Shown here one piece after another: positions 9,300-21,870 of a DNA stretch of 64,000 nucleotides (position 1 is the first letter of the stretch; each line of letters opens with the position of its first letter). Origin of the DNA: Podocnemis expansa (taxonomy: Eukaryota; Chordata; Testudines; Podocnemididae); NCBI GenBank assembly GCA_007922195.1, contig ML682013.1, positions 21,578,645-21,642,644 of the forward strand. Direction: 5' to 3'. Both the position numbers and the translations under genes were made by a program. The notes beneath the pieces were generated by a model. That model had not been told where the DNA came from. It did no database searches and saw only the letters and a list, made by a program, of their open reading frames with translations.

Positions 9300-12288
9300 G
9301 TAACGTGAATTATACTCACCTAAAACCTTGGTGGATCCATTTTTGTCATGTGTTCATAAGCTAAATATTAAACAACTTGCATTTGAAATAAATCTTTGTC
9401 AGCCTCTTTCTGCATAGGAAACAAAAGAGGAAACACTCTTTATGATAAAGAGAAAAGGCATTTGATTTTTAAACCACTTTATAAACAGAAAACAGTGTCA
9501 AGAAGCAGGTGGATGAGAACATAGTGAATCACTGCATCAGTGAACTTGAATTCTTTGTCAAATATTCTGGGTATACTTTAATTTAGCAACATAATCTGTA
9601 AGTACTTGTGTGAATGTAACTAAACTGAGGCTTACACTCTGTAAACCAATTCTATAATTACTTTAGAATTTAGCAATGTGGATTTTAGTGACCCGGTTTG
9701 AAGGATAAGGCTCCTGGTCCAGAATCTGACCACAGATAAATCAAAACTTAAACTAATTTGTTTATGGAGCTCCCTGGATGAGAAGAGGTATGCAAAGTTG
9801 GGGAATTTATAACAATTTTTATTGCTAACAGCAGAAAGCATATAATTTATAAGAACACTAATTGATAACTGTATAATGAAATAACAGAGTAAACATTAAT
9901 GCATTCAGCAAATCTTTTATACAGTTGAGAACAAGCGATAACCAGTTATGATTTCTATTAAACTATAAGAGAGCTTACAGATTACAAGGTTAAAACTTGC
10001 TTATGCTCGCATCCGAAATCATGATGCTCAATTGAAGAGTAGTGTTGTTAGCTCTAACGTTAACTTAGCTAAAATAAAACGAGAACTTATCTAAAGAAGG
10101 TAAAGTAGAGTAGAGTTGTGAGTCTGTGAAGATCTTCTTTTGAGAAAATGGAGCTCAGCTTCAGGAAAGTGGAAGCTTTGAATTCTCTCCCAATTTTGGG
10201 GCGTTAAATACCCTTTTTTTTTTTTTGCACAGTACAGGGGGTTTACCTTTTGTATCCTTCCAAAAATAGATTGAATTATCTCATTCTTCCTGGCCCAAAT
10301 CTGAGTGTTTTTCCAGAAATTGCGGGGGGACTCTCAGATCATTGGTTCAGGGGTTTATTGATGTAATTTTCTAGAATGTTCTCCTTTACTTTTCTTCTAT
10401 TTTTCCATTTATCACCTTGTAGGTTTTGCAGTGAGTCTGCAGAGATGCTTCCATCTATTTGTTTGCAGAACATGATCAAAATAACCCATCTGATGCTTTC
10501 CCTTAAAGCCTGCAAGGCCCATGCTCACCTCTTACCTAGTTAGCTTTGGTCTATTGCATTGATAGATGCATGCAAACCTTGTCACTTGTTTTGCAAAGCA
10601 ATTATGTGCAAGCTTTGTCATGCTTGCGTTACCAGCTTCCAGAAAGTACTAGTGCTACCCTATTTACTTATACTAAGTAGAATAGTATAAAACCATGGTT
10701 TCTTAGACTTGTATAATGATATATCTCTATAAAATAAATAGAGAGTAACATGCATGCAAGCTCAATATAGGTATAGCCAAAGGCTACAACTCTGACTGCT
10801 GCTCTGGGATCCTGGCTGGGGTGATCTCACCATCAGTGGTGATCACAGGTCCTGGCCGTGTCCCAATCTGGTTCCTGCAGCCTGTGGTGACTGTGCCACT
10901 GGTGGGCAGTCCCTGCCACTGGTGGGCAGGGAGGGGGGAAGCTGGGGTGGCAATGCCACCCCATGCCTTTAAATTCCACCCCAAAGTATATCTTAAGAAG
11001 GGAAACATTGACCCCATGAATTGGGAAGCACTGCTTGCAATAGATTTTAGTGGTGTCAGATGATAAATCAAGCTTCAGTGTGTTTTGAACAGCATTACCT
11101 TGCTCAAGAGGCTGAGAAATGGCAGAAGAAGAAGGAAATGTACAGAATCCTGGCCAGCAGCTGTGCTTGCTTCAAGCAACCACCTGTCATATAAGGGGAA
11201 AAATATATGTAGAGCATACATTGGACTCCTCAACTGTCTTGGGTCTTATCAATGGCCTCCCCCAACAGACATGATCCTTGTATCACAAGATATTACAAGA
11301 ATGGTAGAATGTGCACAATGCTCCACATAAATGTCCTAGAAGAGAAAACTATAAGTTGGAATCTAAAATCTTTTCTTCTGCTGATCAAGATACATGTCAG
11401 TTAGCACTTTAACAACATGACAACTGAAGCTGGTTGAAAAATTTCTGATGGAATGCTTTTATTGGAATTCTTCTGATTTGATAGAATCAAAACATACTGC
11501 TGGAGCTTAATAATTCTGTCAAAACGTTTGATAGAAACCAGGTTGGTGGGCTAGTCTTTTCTGCCATTTTGGGCATTCTTGGCTCCATGCTTTCTGGGGC
11601 AGCTGACCTTTAAGGCAGGAAGGAGGAACCTTTAAATTCCATTTTGATTGTCTTACCATTTTTATTTTTTAACCTTGCATCCTGATTCAGGAAAAATACT
11701 TCTCCCCAAAACATCAACACTGTCCACAACTCTGCCAGCAACTGTCTGTTATAGTCTCAAAGAAGGGGATTAAGAGTCTGAAAACTCCTTCCAGAGGCGG
11801 GTAAAACTGATGCCAGCCTCACTGAGTACATTCTTGAACTCCAAATCTGTTAGGCAAAGATGCAATGCTAAAAGACGATCCCTCTTACAGATTTCGGGGA
11901 CAGTGTAGTAGAGTAGCAAGTAGAATGATTCAGAAAGTATGTATTCTTATAAAAATCATCTGATTCTTCCTGAGAAGTGTTTTTGATTGCTGTTGTATGT
12001 ATCAGTTAAGACGATGGAATTGTCTTACTGTTGTACAGTTTGCATATTGTACTGCATTGGAAGATGAACATTATACTTTCCTATAAATATATGATAGTTG
12101 TATCAGCATCTAATATAAGTTCTACTGAACATGCTTTTTTCACCAGTGGTTCAGAGCCTGGCTCCATAAAGTCAGTGGCCAAAAACTCCCATTATCTTTA
12201 GTGGGACCAGGATTTGGTACATAAAAGACATGGGAGTGGACCAGGAGAAGACAGGAGAAGTGTTGAGTTTCTTTCTTCTAACATAAAA
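9300..12288. other. Intron 5' of the exon
   Basis: 9600-10780 is AT-rich and unassigned. 10785-11031 is GC-rich and ends GGGAAGCACTG, possibly a hAT right end. 12150-12220 holds an old CAGTGGC...CCCATTATCTTTAGTGGGA repeat piece. No coding evidence. Confidence 0.55.
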
Positions 12289-12308
12289 CTGTTTTCCTCT
12301 TTCCTTAG
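12289..12308 (+). promoter_or_regulatory. Splice acceptor and polypyrimidine tract of the IMMP2L exon
   Basis: A pyrimidine-rich run (CTGTTTTCCTCTTTCCTTAG) ends directly at the first base of the exon. It fits the vertebrate 3' splice-site consensus well. The matching donor, GTGTAAGTAA, overlaps the exon end; placing the cut before GTAAGT keeps the valine codon split found in the family. Confidence 0.85.
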
Positions 12309-12412
12309 CCATCCTTGAACCCGGGAGGAACACAGGTATCTGATATAGTTCTTCTAAACCACTGGAGTATTAGGAATTATGAAGTGCAACGTGGAGACAT
12401 TGTGTCATTGGT
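12309..12412 (+). CDS. IMMP2L: Internal coding exon of mitochondrial inner membrane protease subunit 2 (IMMP2L)
   Basis: The exon is preceded by a pyrimidine-rich tract ending in CTTTCCTTAG and followed by the donor GTAAGT. Read in phase 0 it gives 34 codons plus two bases of a valine codon, beginning [12 protein letters not shown] and ending GDIVSL(V). This matches about residues 46-80 of the vertebrate IMMP2L protein, a peptidase S26 (signal peptidase-like) subunit of the inner membrane protease that trims sorting signals from proteins facing the mitochondrial intermembrane space. The first residue is the proline of the catalytic S-M-x-P box, so the nucleophilic serine is encoded in the preceding exon and the catalytic lysine in the following one; neither was found here. 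The frame is open and intact, with conservative differences from the human protein. IMMP2L introns are very large, so one exon in 64 kb is expected. I am sure of the identity; the exact donor position is inferred from the GTAAGT consensus. Confidence 0.95.
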
Positions 12413-12460
12413 GTAAGTAATGTCAAATACATTTCAATACATATAAATGCATGCCTTGAA

Positions 12461-12814
12461 CAGTGTTCCCTCTAATTTGTCATAGGCTGTGTGCACAAAA
12501 ATTTATTTTGTGCAAATTTTGGAACCAGTGTCCAAATTTGTGCACACTCCAGTGAGTGCGGTCAAACTTGTGGGTGAAATGAAGTAAGTGTGTATGATGC
12601 AAATAATGTCTAAATTCTATTTTGATATGATGATGGAAATGATTTTATAAATTACAAAACCTTATTTGAAACATGCTACTTGAAATAGCCGCCTTAAAGT
12701 AGCATAAAAATATTAGCACTGTTGAATTTTTTTGTGCGCATTTTATTTTGTTGTGTGCACGGGCTTCACAATCTGTGTGTGCGCACACACGCGCACAGCT
12801 TAGAGGGAACATAG
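12461..12814 (+). mobile_element. hAT MITE with 8-bp target duplication, 48 bp from the exon
   Basis: The ends CAGTGTTCCCTCTAA and TTAGAGGGAACATAG are inverted repeats. The flanks GCCTTGAA (12453-12460) and GTCTTGAA (12815-12822) agree at 7 of 8 bases. At 354 bp it is non-autonomous. Its right end holds an alternating purine-pyrimidine palindrome around 12773-12798. It lies only 48 bp downstream of the IMMP2L donor site. Confidence 0.9.
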
Positions 12815-12822
12815 GTCTTGAA

Positions 12823-15800
12823 CCTTCAGTGTTATGTAGTAGGTTTCTTCAGTAATGCAATGGTGTGTTTTGGTATGCTGACAGTGAAGCTATACAGAAA
12901 CTGATAGCATGAGCAACAAATGCATTATTGTAAATTTCCAACATACAAGAGAACTTCAAAGTGTTCATTATAACGTACTTGCTTTGGGGGGGGAGTCAAG
13001 TAGTGTGTGTTGCTATATTGATGTTTACAAGAACTGCCAGGGAAAGAAATGTGCACTAAAGGATTTGAGATTTGTAATCAAGTAAAGTGATCAGTTGTAT
13101 AATAATTATGGATCTGGAGTACAGTAGGTAAAAACAAAGATAGATTAATGGAATGTATGAAAAGATTTCTTGCGTTTTAAAATCTTGTTGAGTTCTGAAT
13201 GTATTCAGTTCAGGAGAAAAAACCTCTATTCTCTTAATTTTTTTTGAGGAAGTCTAATTACCACATTAAGGATAAAGTAAGGTCACAAAAATCAGACTTC
13301 TCTTTAAAGTACATCTTTATTAACAAAAAAAAAAAAAAAAAAAAAGTGGCTTATGAATTAGAACATAGAGGCCTATGTATAAAGCCAAAAGGTGGCAGTA
13401 TTTCTCCGTTGAAAAATACTCAAGACTATTAGAGGACAAAAACTCTGTTTTCAAGCTTAATGTAATGTAGAAATGGAATGTCAAAGCGTGCATAACTGAC
13501 ACGATAATACAGTATATTCTCATGGTATATGCTTGCATGGGTTAAGCTTAAGGTTTTTCGTTTTCGTTTTGTAAGTAAAATGCAGAGGATATAGACTGCA
13601 ACTGAATTTATCTTCTAAAAGCTAATTTCCTTAGGTTCCCTCTGTATTATATGTCTGTTTTAATGCACCAAGTTGTTGTGTCTACCTATCTACTGAGGCA
13701 GCAATTAATATATACATTTTACTACCAATTGTTAAAGCAAATATAAAAACATTCTAAGGTACAATACTTTTCTTGGAATATTTCTGGTTTATTTTTCTGG
13801 TTCTTGAATGGGTTACTGTGTCTTCTGGCAGATTTTTCTAAATACTTTATTTAAAGTAGTATATTATTCATATTTGTGACACTTTACGGAAGGTCTCCAG
13901 ATTCTGGCCAGTTTGATTATGTGGAAGTGGATTCTACATGTGTACTTCCTTCTGCCCAAGTTGTATTCTAAAGGTTACTTTAAAGTACAGTAGTTGATCT
14001 TGTTAGTAATTTCTGAACTGAATAGAAGGTCAGTGAGTTTAACTAGGCACAAAGTGGAATAACATGGTTACATAGTCATTATGCTTTCAAAGGTTCCCTG
14101 CTATCTATCGTCTGAGCCATCTGCATGGATTATTTTCACTTTGTCACACAGATGCCCTGTTTTTGAAACCTCCTTGTTACCAGCCTTTTACACACTGGGG
14201 TATACACAGAAGTCCTCATTACTCTTTTGTCTTCTGTTTGACAAGGTTGTTCCCTTGCTTAGCTGGTGATAGAAAGAATAGTCACCCATGTGGAAGAGGT
14301 CACATACAGGCATGAAGCTGCATTGAAGGTTTTCCTTATTCTCTTGGGAAGTATGCAGAAAGCATAGAATAGTATGCTGAAAAGTCATTAGGAGCACAAA
14401 GAGATGAAATTTAAGAAGATTCAGTATAGCTTTTATATGATGTACCCTTTACTATTTCTACATATGTCATTACTTAATTTAGTCTATCCTGTAATAGGGC
14501 TTATTAGAAATTAATTCAGTATACTGGTCTTTCCCTAATTCCTTCCAAACTTTGTAACTTTGGCCAATATCTCATTAGAAATGTTAAGGTATGAATATAA
14601 CAATATAATGTGGTATGTCTTGTATAATGTAGTATCCAGGTGAAAAAAAAATTATGCAGGCACATGTATATTCATTCAATAGACTGTTTTCGGTACATTA
14701 GACTTTTGTTGAGTAAATGGATGAATTTCTTTATCCTATTCTTCTTGATTCACTGTTGATGGCTGTAAGATTCAGTGATCAGTGTGTACGGGTGTGTGTG
14801 TATCTGTGCATGTGTGTGTAATTTTAGTAGCTTATTTTTCAGTCAGTGTTTGATATGGACATCATATATTGCTTGTCAACTCATTTGGATTCTGAGATTG
14901 CAGAATCTATACATATATGCAGAATCAACTGCCTCTGTACCCATGTGATACACTGTAGCTGGTTGTAGATTAGATGAATTATGTTGATTGTGGCCTTAAT
15001 CCTTAAAAATGTAATATGACATACAGAGTCAAATTCTGCCTCTCAGTGTGGCTGTCTTTTGGCTTCAGTGAAAGCCACTTAAGTGAGTTACCATTGGGAA
15101 ATATTGATAATAGAGGGTGAAGTTTGTATAGCTGATTTCACTGTTTCCATTTAGTTTTAATTCACACTTAAAAATATATGAGCTAAAAGGAATCCTGGGT
15201 TACATTTCTGTAAAAGCTTGGCTAACAAAAGTGGGAGCCCTTGTCCTTCTGTGAGTGTGGATATGTAAAATATAAAATAAGACATATTTTTTTACCTTAG
15301 CATCACCTAAGCATATCATGATTCCAATTTTTGAAGCAAATTTTCAAAATCACAAGATTTGAGTCAGCTCAAAATTAGGAAAAATGAATTCAGTCATCCT
15401 TAAAACTTGGCCCTTACCTGGGACGTTACTGAATTACTTGGCCGTAATTTAAATGAACAAGATCTAATGACAGATTTCTTTCTGGTAATTAAATGGCTAT
15501 TGAGTAAGTCCACTGTGTATGGCAAATATGCCATTCTGTCAAGGTGCTTTATTTGCTTCTTTTTATGGGTGAAGATACAGGGTAACCTATATTTGAAAAT
15601 ATAAAGCTTTGTTTTGTTTTTTAAAAAATGCACTAAGTTTATCTTCAGTACTCAGAATCTTAAAACAATTAAAGAAAAGGGTCTTATTAATGCCAAAATA
15701 GGTCCTGACCTTATCATAGATACCATGGTGAAGTACGTTCAGATACTATAGCAAACTGTGCTCAAGTAGAACTCTGAACCGGCGTGGATCATCACCGAAA

Positions 15801-17004
15801 TTAACTGGCTTCACTCAAACATAGTAGATTGCAAAATTGGGGCCTATTTTGCCATAATGCTTGTTGTAGATTTGGAGTATTTTTGGTAATTTTTTAATTA
15901 AAAAGATATTTTCAAGGAATGATTTTATAACTAACATTTATTTTACATGTGTTTATTGAAAACCTGTGGTGCCCTGACAATCGACTCCACCCCCTCTCTT
16001 TTCCAGAGTTACTGGTATTCTTAATTTATTGTGGAAAAATAAGGTTTAGGCATTTGCTTTGGAGCCTTTATCAGTGCACCCACTTTGAATTAGTTTTATA
16101 TGGGAATGACAAGAAAAAAGGATAGGTCACATTTTCAGATGCATTAACTTGATTTTTTTAATTCAGACTTTGAAAACACCAGTAATCTAACATATTTTAA
16201 TATAGCTCAGCTAAAGGTTCTTGTGCTATTCTATTTGGTTCACTAATGGCTGATGAAGGGACAATCTGACCTACTGTAGTAGTGAAAATAGTATTGCTTT
16301 GATTCTAAATGCTGAGTGTAGAAATTGAATGAATATTCAAAACATGCTTAATTTACACACCACCACGTTGCTCATTTGCACACTGACATTTCCTTTTACA
16401 GTGACTCATAGCTAATGGAGCAGACGATAAGTCTAGACCTGCAAATGAAATTTTAAGAAGAAAAAAATATGTGCACACTTAGATTGCAGTTGAGTGACTT
16501 GTACAAGAGCAATATCTAAAACTGAAAAATGGAACTTCTTATATTACAGCATGTAATCATCCATATTGACTGCTAAGGTGCTTCTAAAGATTTAAAATTT
16601 AAACCTCTTAAAGGACTGTAATTAAAGTGGACGGAGCACTAAAATGTATATTGTAGGGGACAGCCCTGGAAATAGTGTATTAAATGATTTAATGGATCTT
16701 ATCACGGTGTAATTTATATAATTATGTGACCTTTACAAGGGTCAGGAAATAAGTTAATGAAAATGTTTATGTAACGTATTGCATTGGGAAACTTTCCCAA
16801 ATAGATAACATTATGTAGTCCATTTTCTGAACTACTGTGCGGAATTGATGTGTGCTGTTCCATAGCTTGTGTTTTCCCTCATACTTAGCTAGTTTCATTT
16901 CAACACAAGGTTAAAGTATTGATGAGGGTAATGATTTTAATAATAACTATTAAAATAAATTGTAAAAATACCTAGCTCTATATGAACATTTCCCCTCCTC
17001 TGGA
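12823..17004. other. Intron 3' of the exon
   Basis: No exon found. An A21 run lies at 13325-13345 and a TG-rich stretch near 14785-14820. 15010-15080 contains an old CTTCAGTGAAAG repeat piece. Confidence 0.6.
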
Positions 17005-17182
17005 ACTTGAAGTGCTTTATAATGGATGCGCGTACCATTATCTCTGTTTTAGAGATGTGGAAACTGAGGTACACAGTGGTGTATCAGTTTGCCTGGTGTC
17101 ATTCAGCAGGCCAGTGGCTTTGAAACCAGGTCTCTGAAATACCATTCAATGCACTGTCCACTAGGCAGCACTATCTCTGCCT
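17005..17182 (-). repeat. MIR SINE (reverse orientation), nearly full length
   Basis: The + strand reads GTACCATTATCTCTGTTTTA, GATGTGGAAACTGAGGTACA, then CAGCAGGCCAGTGGCTTTGA and AACCAGGTCTCTGAAATACC, ending CACTGTCCACTAGGCAGC. This follows the reverse complement of MIR (tail, core, tRNA-like head) segment by segment. The copy is diverged, as expected for an ancient amniote SINE. Confidence 0.85.
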
Positions 17183-17940
17183 TTAGATGAAGCAGGGCTC
17201 TGAAACTTAACTCCCTACATGGGAGCCACTTCATAAATATGAAAATAACAGCTATTACCTTGTTTGGACTTGCAGAGAAAAAGATAAAATTTGAAAAACC
17301 ATTTGTAATCAATTTAAGAATATTATACTAGTCAAGCACACAAGAGCTGTACTTCCTGTAACAGAAAAATCTCAGCATTTATAATCTTCCAAGCCACAGG
17401 TTCACTGAACAAAACATATTTCACATGTAACTAAACCCATGAGAATGTCTTGTTTATTTTTCCTTTTGCTATATGTTTGATGTGATGCAACATGATGAAA
17501 TAGTCAAATTCAGGAGCTTTATAAAGTAATTCGTATAGGTTTCAGCATTGCCTAGTTAAAATTTGACTGTGACTTCCATGTTTTTGAGAGTCTTGCTTAT
17601 ATGCTAGAATAACATTGATTAAATGACATTAATGTCCATTAAGTGACAATAATTTTGTCATTTTAAAATACAGTATTTGGGAACCATTTAACAATGCACA
17701 AGCCTGTGTGTAACATGTTTAAATCTCTTGTGAACATCACCTTAATATACAGTTGTATGAGTGTGTTTTTTAAGGTTATTTTGCCTTTCAGATATCTTGG
17801 CACGCTCTGTGAAACACTGCAGAAAGGAAGCTTAATGTGAGTTAAAAGAAAATATAGGGAGCAATGTACATGTGTTCTGAGATAGGTGTACAAAGGGGTC
17901 TAATAACAGAAATGAGCACAAATGTTCACGTTGAACCTCA

Positions 17941-18225
17941 GGGTATGTCTATACTGATGGCGGCAAAATAGCCACCATGAGTCCAGCGTTCTGGGATTGC
18001 TTAGCAGTGAGTCTGAACTCACTGCTGTGCTCCCAGAAGTCAGTTCCATGAGTCCTGGCCCCCCAAGAGATGTATGGGAAAGCTGATCACAAGGCATTGT
18101 GATCGGTTTTTAGGAGTGTGTCCCAGTGGCTAAGTAAGTCGCTGGCATTTCCACAAGGCATTTTATGTACCTTGTATAAATGCCAGTCAACTGCTGCTGA
18201 AAATGTGGCTCGATGTAGACTGATT
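17941..18225. mobile_element. MITE of the GGTATGTCTAYACT family
   Basis: Starts GGGTATGTCTATACTGATGG and ends in CTCGATGTAGACTGATTAAA, whose complement resembles the start. Short elements beginning GGGTATGTCTACACT are abundant in turtle genomes. The internal part contains a short inverted repeat (GCAGTGAGTCTGAACTCACTGC). No coding capacity. Confidence 0.55.
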
Positions 18226-18821
18226 AAATCACCCCTGAAATGAACCTTATATTTGAGATTCAAATTTATCATGAACTTCTCCCTATGGCTGTAAAAGTTC
18301 ACCTCAAATTAGTACCTGTAAACATTCTTTGCCCTTGGCAACAGAAAAAACCTTTATACCACTTGCCTCCAACTCACTTACCTCTGTCTGGATGTCCAGA
18401 ATTCACATTTAAAATCTTGTATTTCTTTGACTGGCATTTGCAGTATCCAGTTCAGAACCACATGCTACTTTCAGAAATGGAGTCAAAGTGTATGGAACAA
18501 TGGCTTCTGTGTCTCTGCTTGATTTGATACATTGCTATGAGAATGTCCACACTACATTTTGGAGTGAACCTCCCAGTCTAACTCTACAGAGTTGTGGTGA
18601 CAGGGCTCATAGTAGCATCTTAAAAATGGCTTTGTAGATGTAGCTCAAGCTCTCAAGCCTGGGGGGAAGGGTTGGGGTAAAACTGAGAGTCCAACCTCTT
18701 CTTTTAGCATGCTAACATGAACATGCTAATGCAGGTTTGTGTACCCAAGCTAGGAGTCTGGCTCCTGGATGCAGTTGTAGTCATACTCTTTATACATTAA
18801 TCAGTTAGTATGTATCTGTTA

Positions 18822-18824
<3 letters not shown>

Positions 18825-18863
<39 letters not shown>
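18825..18863 (+). repeat. (GT)n microsatellite
   Basis: An uninterrupted GT dinucleotide run of about 19 units, intronic. Confidence 0.98.
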
Positions 18864-18864
<1 letters not shown>

Positions 18865-19117
18865 CCGTCTCTGATTCTCTGTGTCTCTAACTTCTTTCTG
18901 CAAGTCAGAATTCCAGATAGTGGTTGCTGTGACCAGAATGATTTAAATCACGGAATTTTGAAATAAAGTTTGATCCAAACTGGGAAATAAGTTGGATCCT
19001 GTAAATTTTGTGGAAATCTAAATTTTGAGTGTTCAAAGCATACAAAATGAATTAATAGAATTTTCCTTCCTTGTCATCAGTTCCAACCACCCATACGTTG
19101 TAATCATAAAATGGCTA

Positions 19118-19118
<1 letters not shown>

Positions 19119-19166
<48 letters not shown>
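19119..19166 (+). repeat. (ATCT)n tetranucleotide microsatellite
   Basis: About 12 perfect units of ATCT, followed by a short CA-rich stretch. Likely polymorphic in length. Confidence 0.98.
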
Positions 19167-19838
19167 GTACAAACACACACACAGACAGTTATTTCATAGA
19201 CTTTTTGCTTAAAAAGTGTAAGTGTGTACATAATGTATTTATGGAAGGAGCTGCACTGAGTTTTGATCAGCTATTGCTATTCTGAACAATTACTCAGAAA
19301 GATTAGCAGCTACTAAAAAATCCTAAATAAATGTAAACTTAGCTTTTAGAGTGCAGTTTGATGAGCACAGTTTGTTTTTACTTCTTAAAATTTCAGAAAC
19401 TATTTTCCTGTCTCAAATGCTGAACTGGCTTTTGAGAATCTCCGCTTGATCATCTGCAGTCTGCCCATTTCTAGTTTATTATTTATGTGTATTTAGGTTC
19501 CTGTACATAGTCATCTGTCTTCTGGGATGCAGGACACCGCACAAAGAGGTTGTGCTGACATGGGAGTTAAATAATCACTTTATTTTTTGAGCCTTGGTGA
19601 CCTCAAAAGATCTTCCTTCTTCCTTCTGATTCTTTGACTGAAGGAAGAATTTTCATTGTTTGTTTTTTCCTGATAAAAATCATAGGTGTAATTCTACTTT
19701 TATTATCTTTCCTTAGCTTAGATATTATACTGTATATTATGAGTTTTATAGTTTTGGGGAAAGAAAAGCTTATTGTATACTGTATTTGTAAGGCAAGTAA
19801 ATTCTATTTCCTAAAGAATGTTTTCAAGTGTTGTATAC

Positions 19839-20026
19839 CAGTGGTTCTCAGTCTGTGGTATGTAGACCCTTGAGGATCTGTGAGCTATGTCTAAGAGGTC
19901 TGCAAAAGACTGGAAACAGACTGAACAGAGTTCAGCTATATATACGGACAATAAATTTCCATAGTGGTCTACACCTCCATTCAAAATTTCCAAAGGGGTG
20001 CACATGAAAAAAGTTGAGAACCACTG
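19839..20026 (+). mobile_element. hAT MITE
   Basis: Begins CAGTGGTTCTCAGTCTGTGG and ends AAGTTGAGAACCACTG, an inverted repeat pair. The flanks TTGTATAC and CTGTACAT share 5 of 8 bases, a decayed target duplication. 188 bp, no coding capacity. Confidence 0.8.
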
Positions 20027-20498
20027 CTGTACATGATCCTAGTTGTTATTAAAGAAATGTTTTAAAGGGAGTAGGAGGGCCCTGAACAGTGACTGGTTGG
20101 TTTTTGTTTGTTTTTAACAACATGGGAAATGAAAGAGGAGAAAAGATGCCCCAGTTAGTCCACTCCTACCCTTTTGCTCTGCAGTCAAATTAAAATTGCT
20201 AGGCTCTACCAGGAATAACACTTCACTTGTTTGCAGGAATCCTTTGCTTCTGAGCGGCAGGCAGTATTCCTTGAGCCAAAAAGCACCAAATGTATGGACA
20301 TGTTGTTGTGTTAAAGATTCTTTAACTTTCAGAATTAATCTTTATAATTGAAAAGGAAGTAGTCTGTTTCCTGTTAGGTTAATGGTGTGGAAATCAATTG
20401 TATACTCAGGAAAATCTCATGAAACAAATTGCTGTGTAGTGGATTGGTGGTTGTTCTTACCCACTGGCTCAGAGGGAGGCCAGTCTGTCTCCCTAGAT

Positions 20499-20652
20499 GA
20501 GTGGTTCCCAACTTTTTCTCTGCTGTGGCACACATTGATACCTTCAATTTTTTTGAATGCACACCATTATTAAAAAACTCATAAATATTCATATTAATTC
20601 AAAATAACTTATGGATATTCATGAACCATGGCACACTGGTTGGGAAATGCTG
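20499..20652 (+). mobile_element. hAT MITE related to the copy at 7664
   Basis: GAGTGGTTCCCAACTTTTTC at the left and CTGGTTGGGAAATGCTG at the right form inverted ends, and the inner CTGCTGTGGCACAC is shared with 7664-7857. No clear target duplication. The GC-rich purine-biased sequence starts immediately after its right end. Confidence 0.7.
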
Positions 20653-20654
20653 CT

Positions 20655-21870
20655 ATGTGGTGTAGTAGGGGTAGCAGAGAAAGGGTGGCAAGAGAGGGGA
20701 GGTTGGGAGTCGTGGAAGTGGCAAGAGAGTGTGGGGAGCAAAGCAAAGCAGAGCAGGGCAGGGGTGGTAGAAGAGGACAAGGGCAGCCATGTGAGGAATA
20801 CCACAAGGGTGTCAAGAGACGAGAGGGGAAGGGAGAAAAGGCGTGGCTTTGTGGGGGGAACCTGGGAAGTGGGAAGGTAGGGCAGGGGACTATGGTGCAG
20901 TGCCTACTTCCCCCTTCTCCACAGTGGTTCACTGCCACCCAGGGCAAATCCTCATCCCACTGCAGCTCCCTCCCACCCCACTGGGTCCCGTCCCTGCACC
21001 AGCCCCGTGCTGGATTCTCTCGTCACTGCAGAGGCCAGAGCTAGCCCTCTGGCTCCCACTAGGGCCCTTGCAGGCCTTGCTGCAGTCTTGCTGACCCTGT
21101 CCCCTTGCCCTTGCCAGGGCTCCCATCAGCCTCCCTGCCAGGGGTGGATTTTTAAGCTGCCCTTGGGAGAGGCAGCTACAAAAATCTACCCGTGCCCCAC
21201 TCAATCCAGCTCCAGCCACTGGGGCCAGGGCCAGGTACTGCTACCTGCGTCCAAGGGTCCCTGGCTGGGGCTGGATCAGGGACTTCTCTAACACCCACCG
21301 CCCAGCTGTCCACCACTAACAGTGTTGCACCAATTTGTGAGCATCCCAACGCTCCCCTACACCTTCCTCTACCCCCTGCAGTTTCAAGTCCTGGGAAAGC
21401 TGCTGGGCTGGATCCTGCCACCATCAGGGTCACCAGGGCAGACCGGATTTGGGCTTCAGACTGGTACCTCCGGGAACCCCCAGCCAGGACCGGAGTGGGG
21501 CTGCTGGCAGCTCTGGAGACCCCTGGCTGGGGCAGGCTTAGGCAGCTTCCGTTGCCGCCGCCGGAGACCACCCAGACAGAGCTGGGGTCAGTGGCTCCAG
21601 GGACCCAAAAATGGGGCCCCATTGGCCCCGGGGACACCCTGGAATGGAGCTGTTGTTCTTGTGGATGCCTTGGCATGCGGCCGCCAATGCCACTGCTGCT
21701 GAGGACATCCCAGATTGGGGCTGTCGCTGCCACGGACACCCTGGAGTGGGGTTGGAATGGAGCCGCGGCTCTGGGGACCCTCGGACAGAGTCAGAACCAG
21801 TGGCGCCAGGGACCCTGGAATGGGGCCGCCACCACTGTGGACACCCTGGAGCAGGGCCATAAGTGGAATG
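20655..21870. repeat. GC-rich block: G/A-rich tract, then degenerate minisatellite
   Basis: 20655-20890 is strongly purine-biased on the + strand. From about 20900 it becomes C-rich. From about 21600 to 21860 a loose unit built on GGACACCCTGGAATGGGGC and GCCGCCA recurs roughly every 30-60 bases. The composition keeps long frames open on both strands (259 codons +, 187 codons -), but I see no known domain, signal peptide or splice context, and the frames contain the repeat unit. I call it a non-coding GC-rich repeat, probably lineage-specific. Confidence 0.6.

Larger units (their letters stand above)
18226..19838. other. Intron with two microsatellites
   Basis: Apart from the GT and ATCT runs listed separately there is no recognisable gene. 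18533-18780 has a GAATGTCCACACTAC piece that may be MITE-derived. Confidence 0.5.

Noticed and set aside
10785..11031. Complete hAT element
   Set aside because: Only a possible right end (GGGAAGCACTG) is visible; no matching left end or duplication was found.
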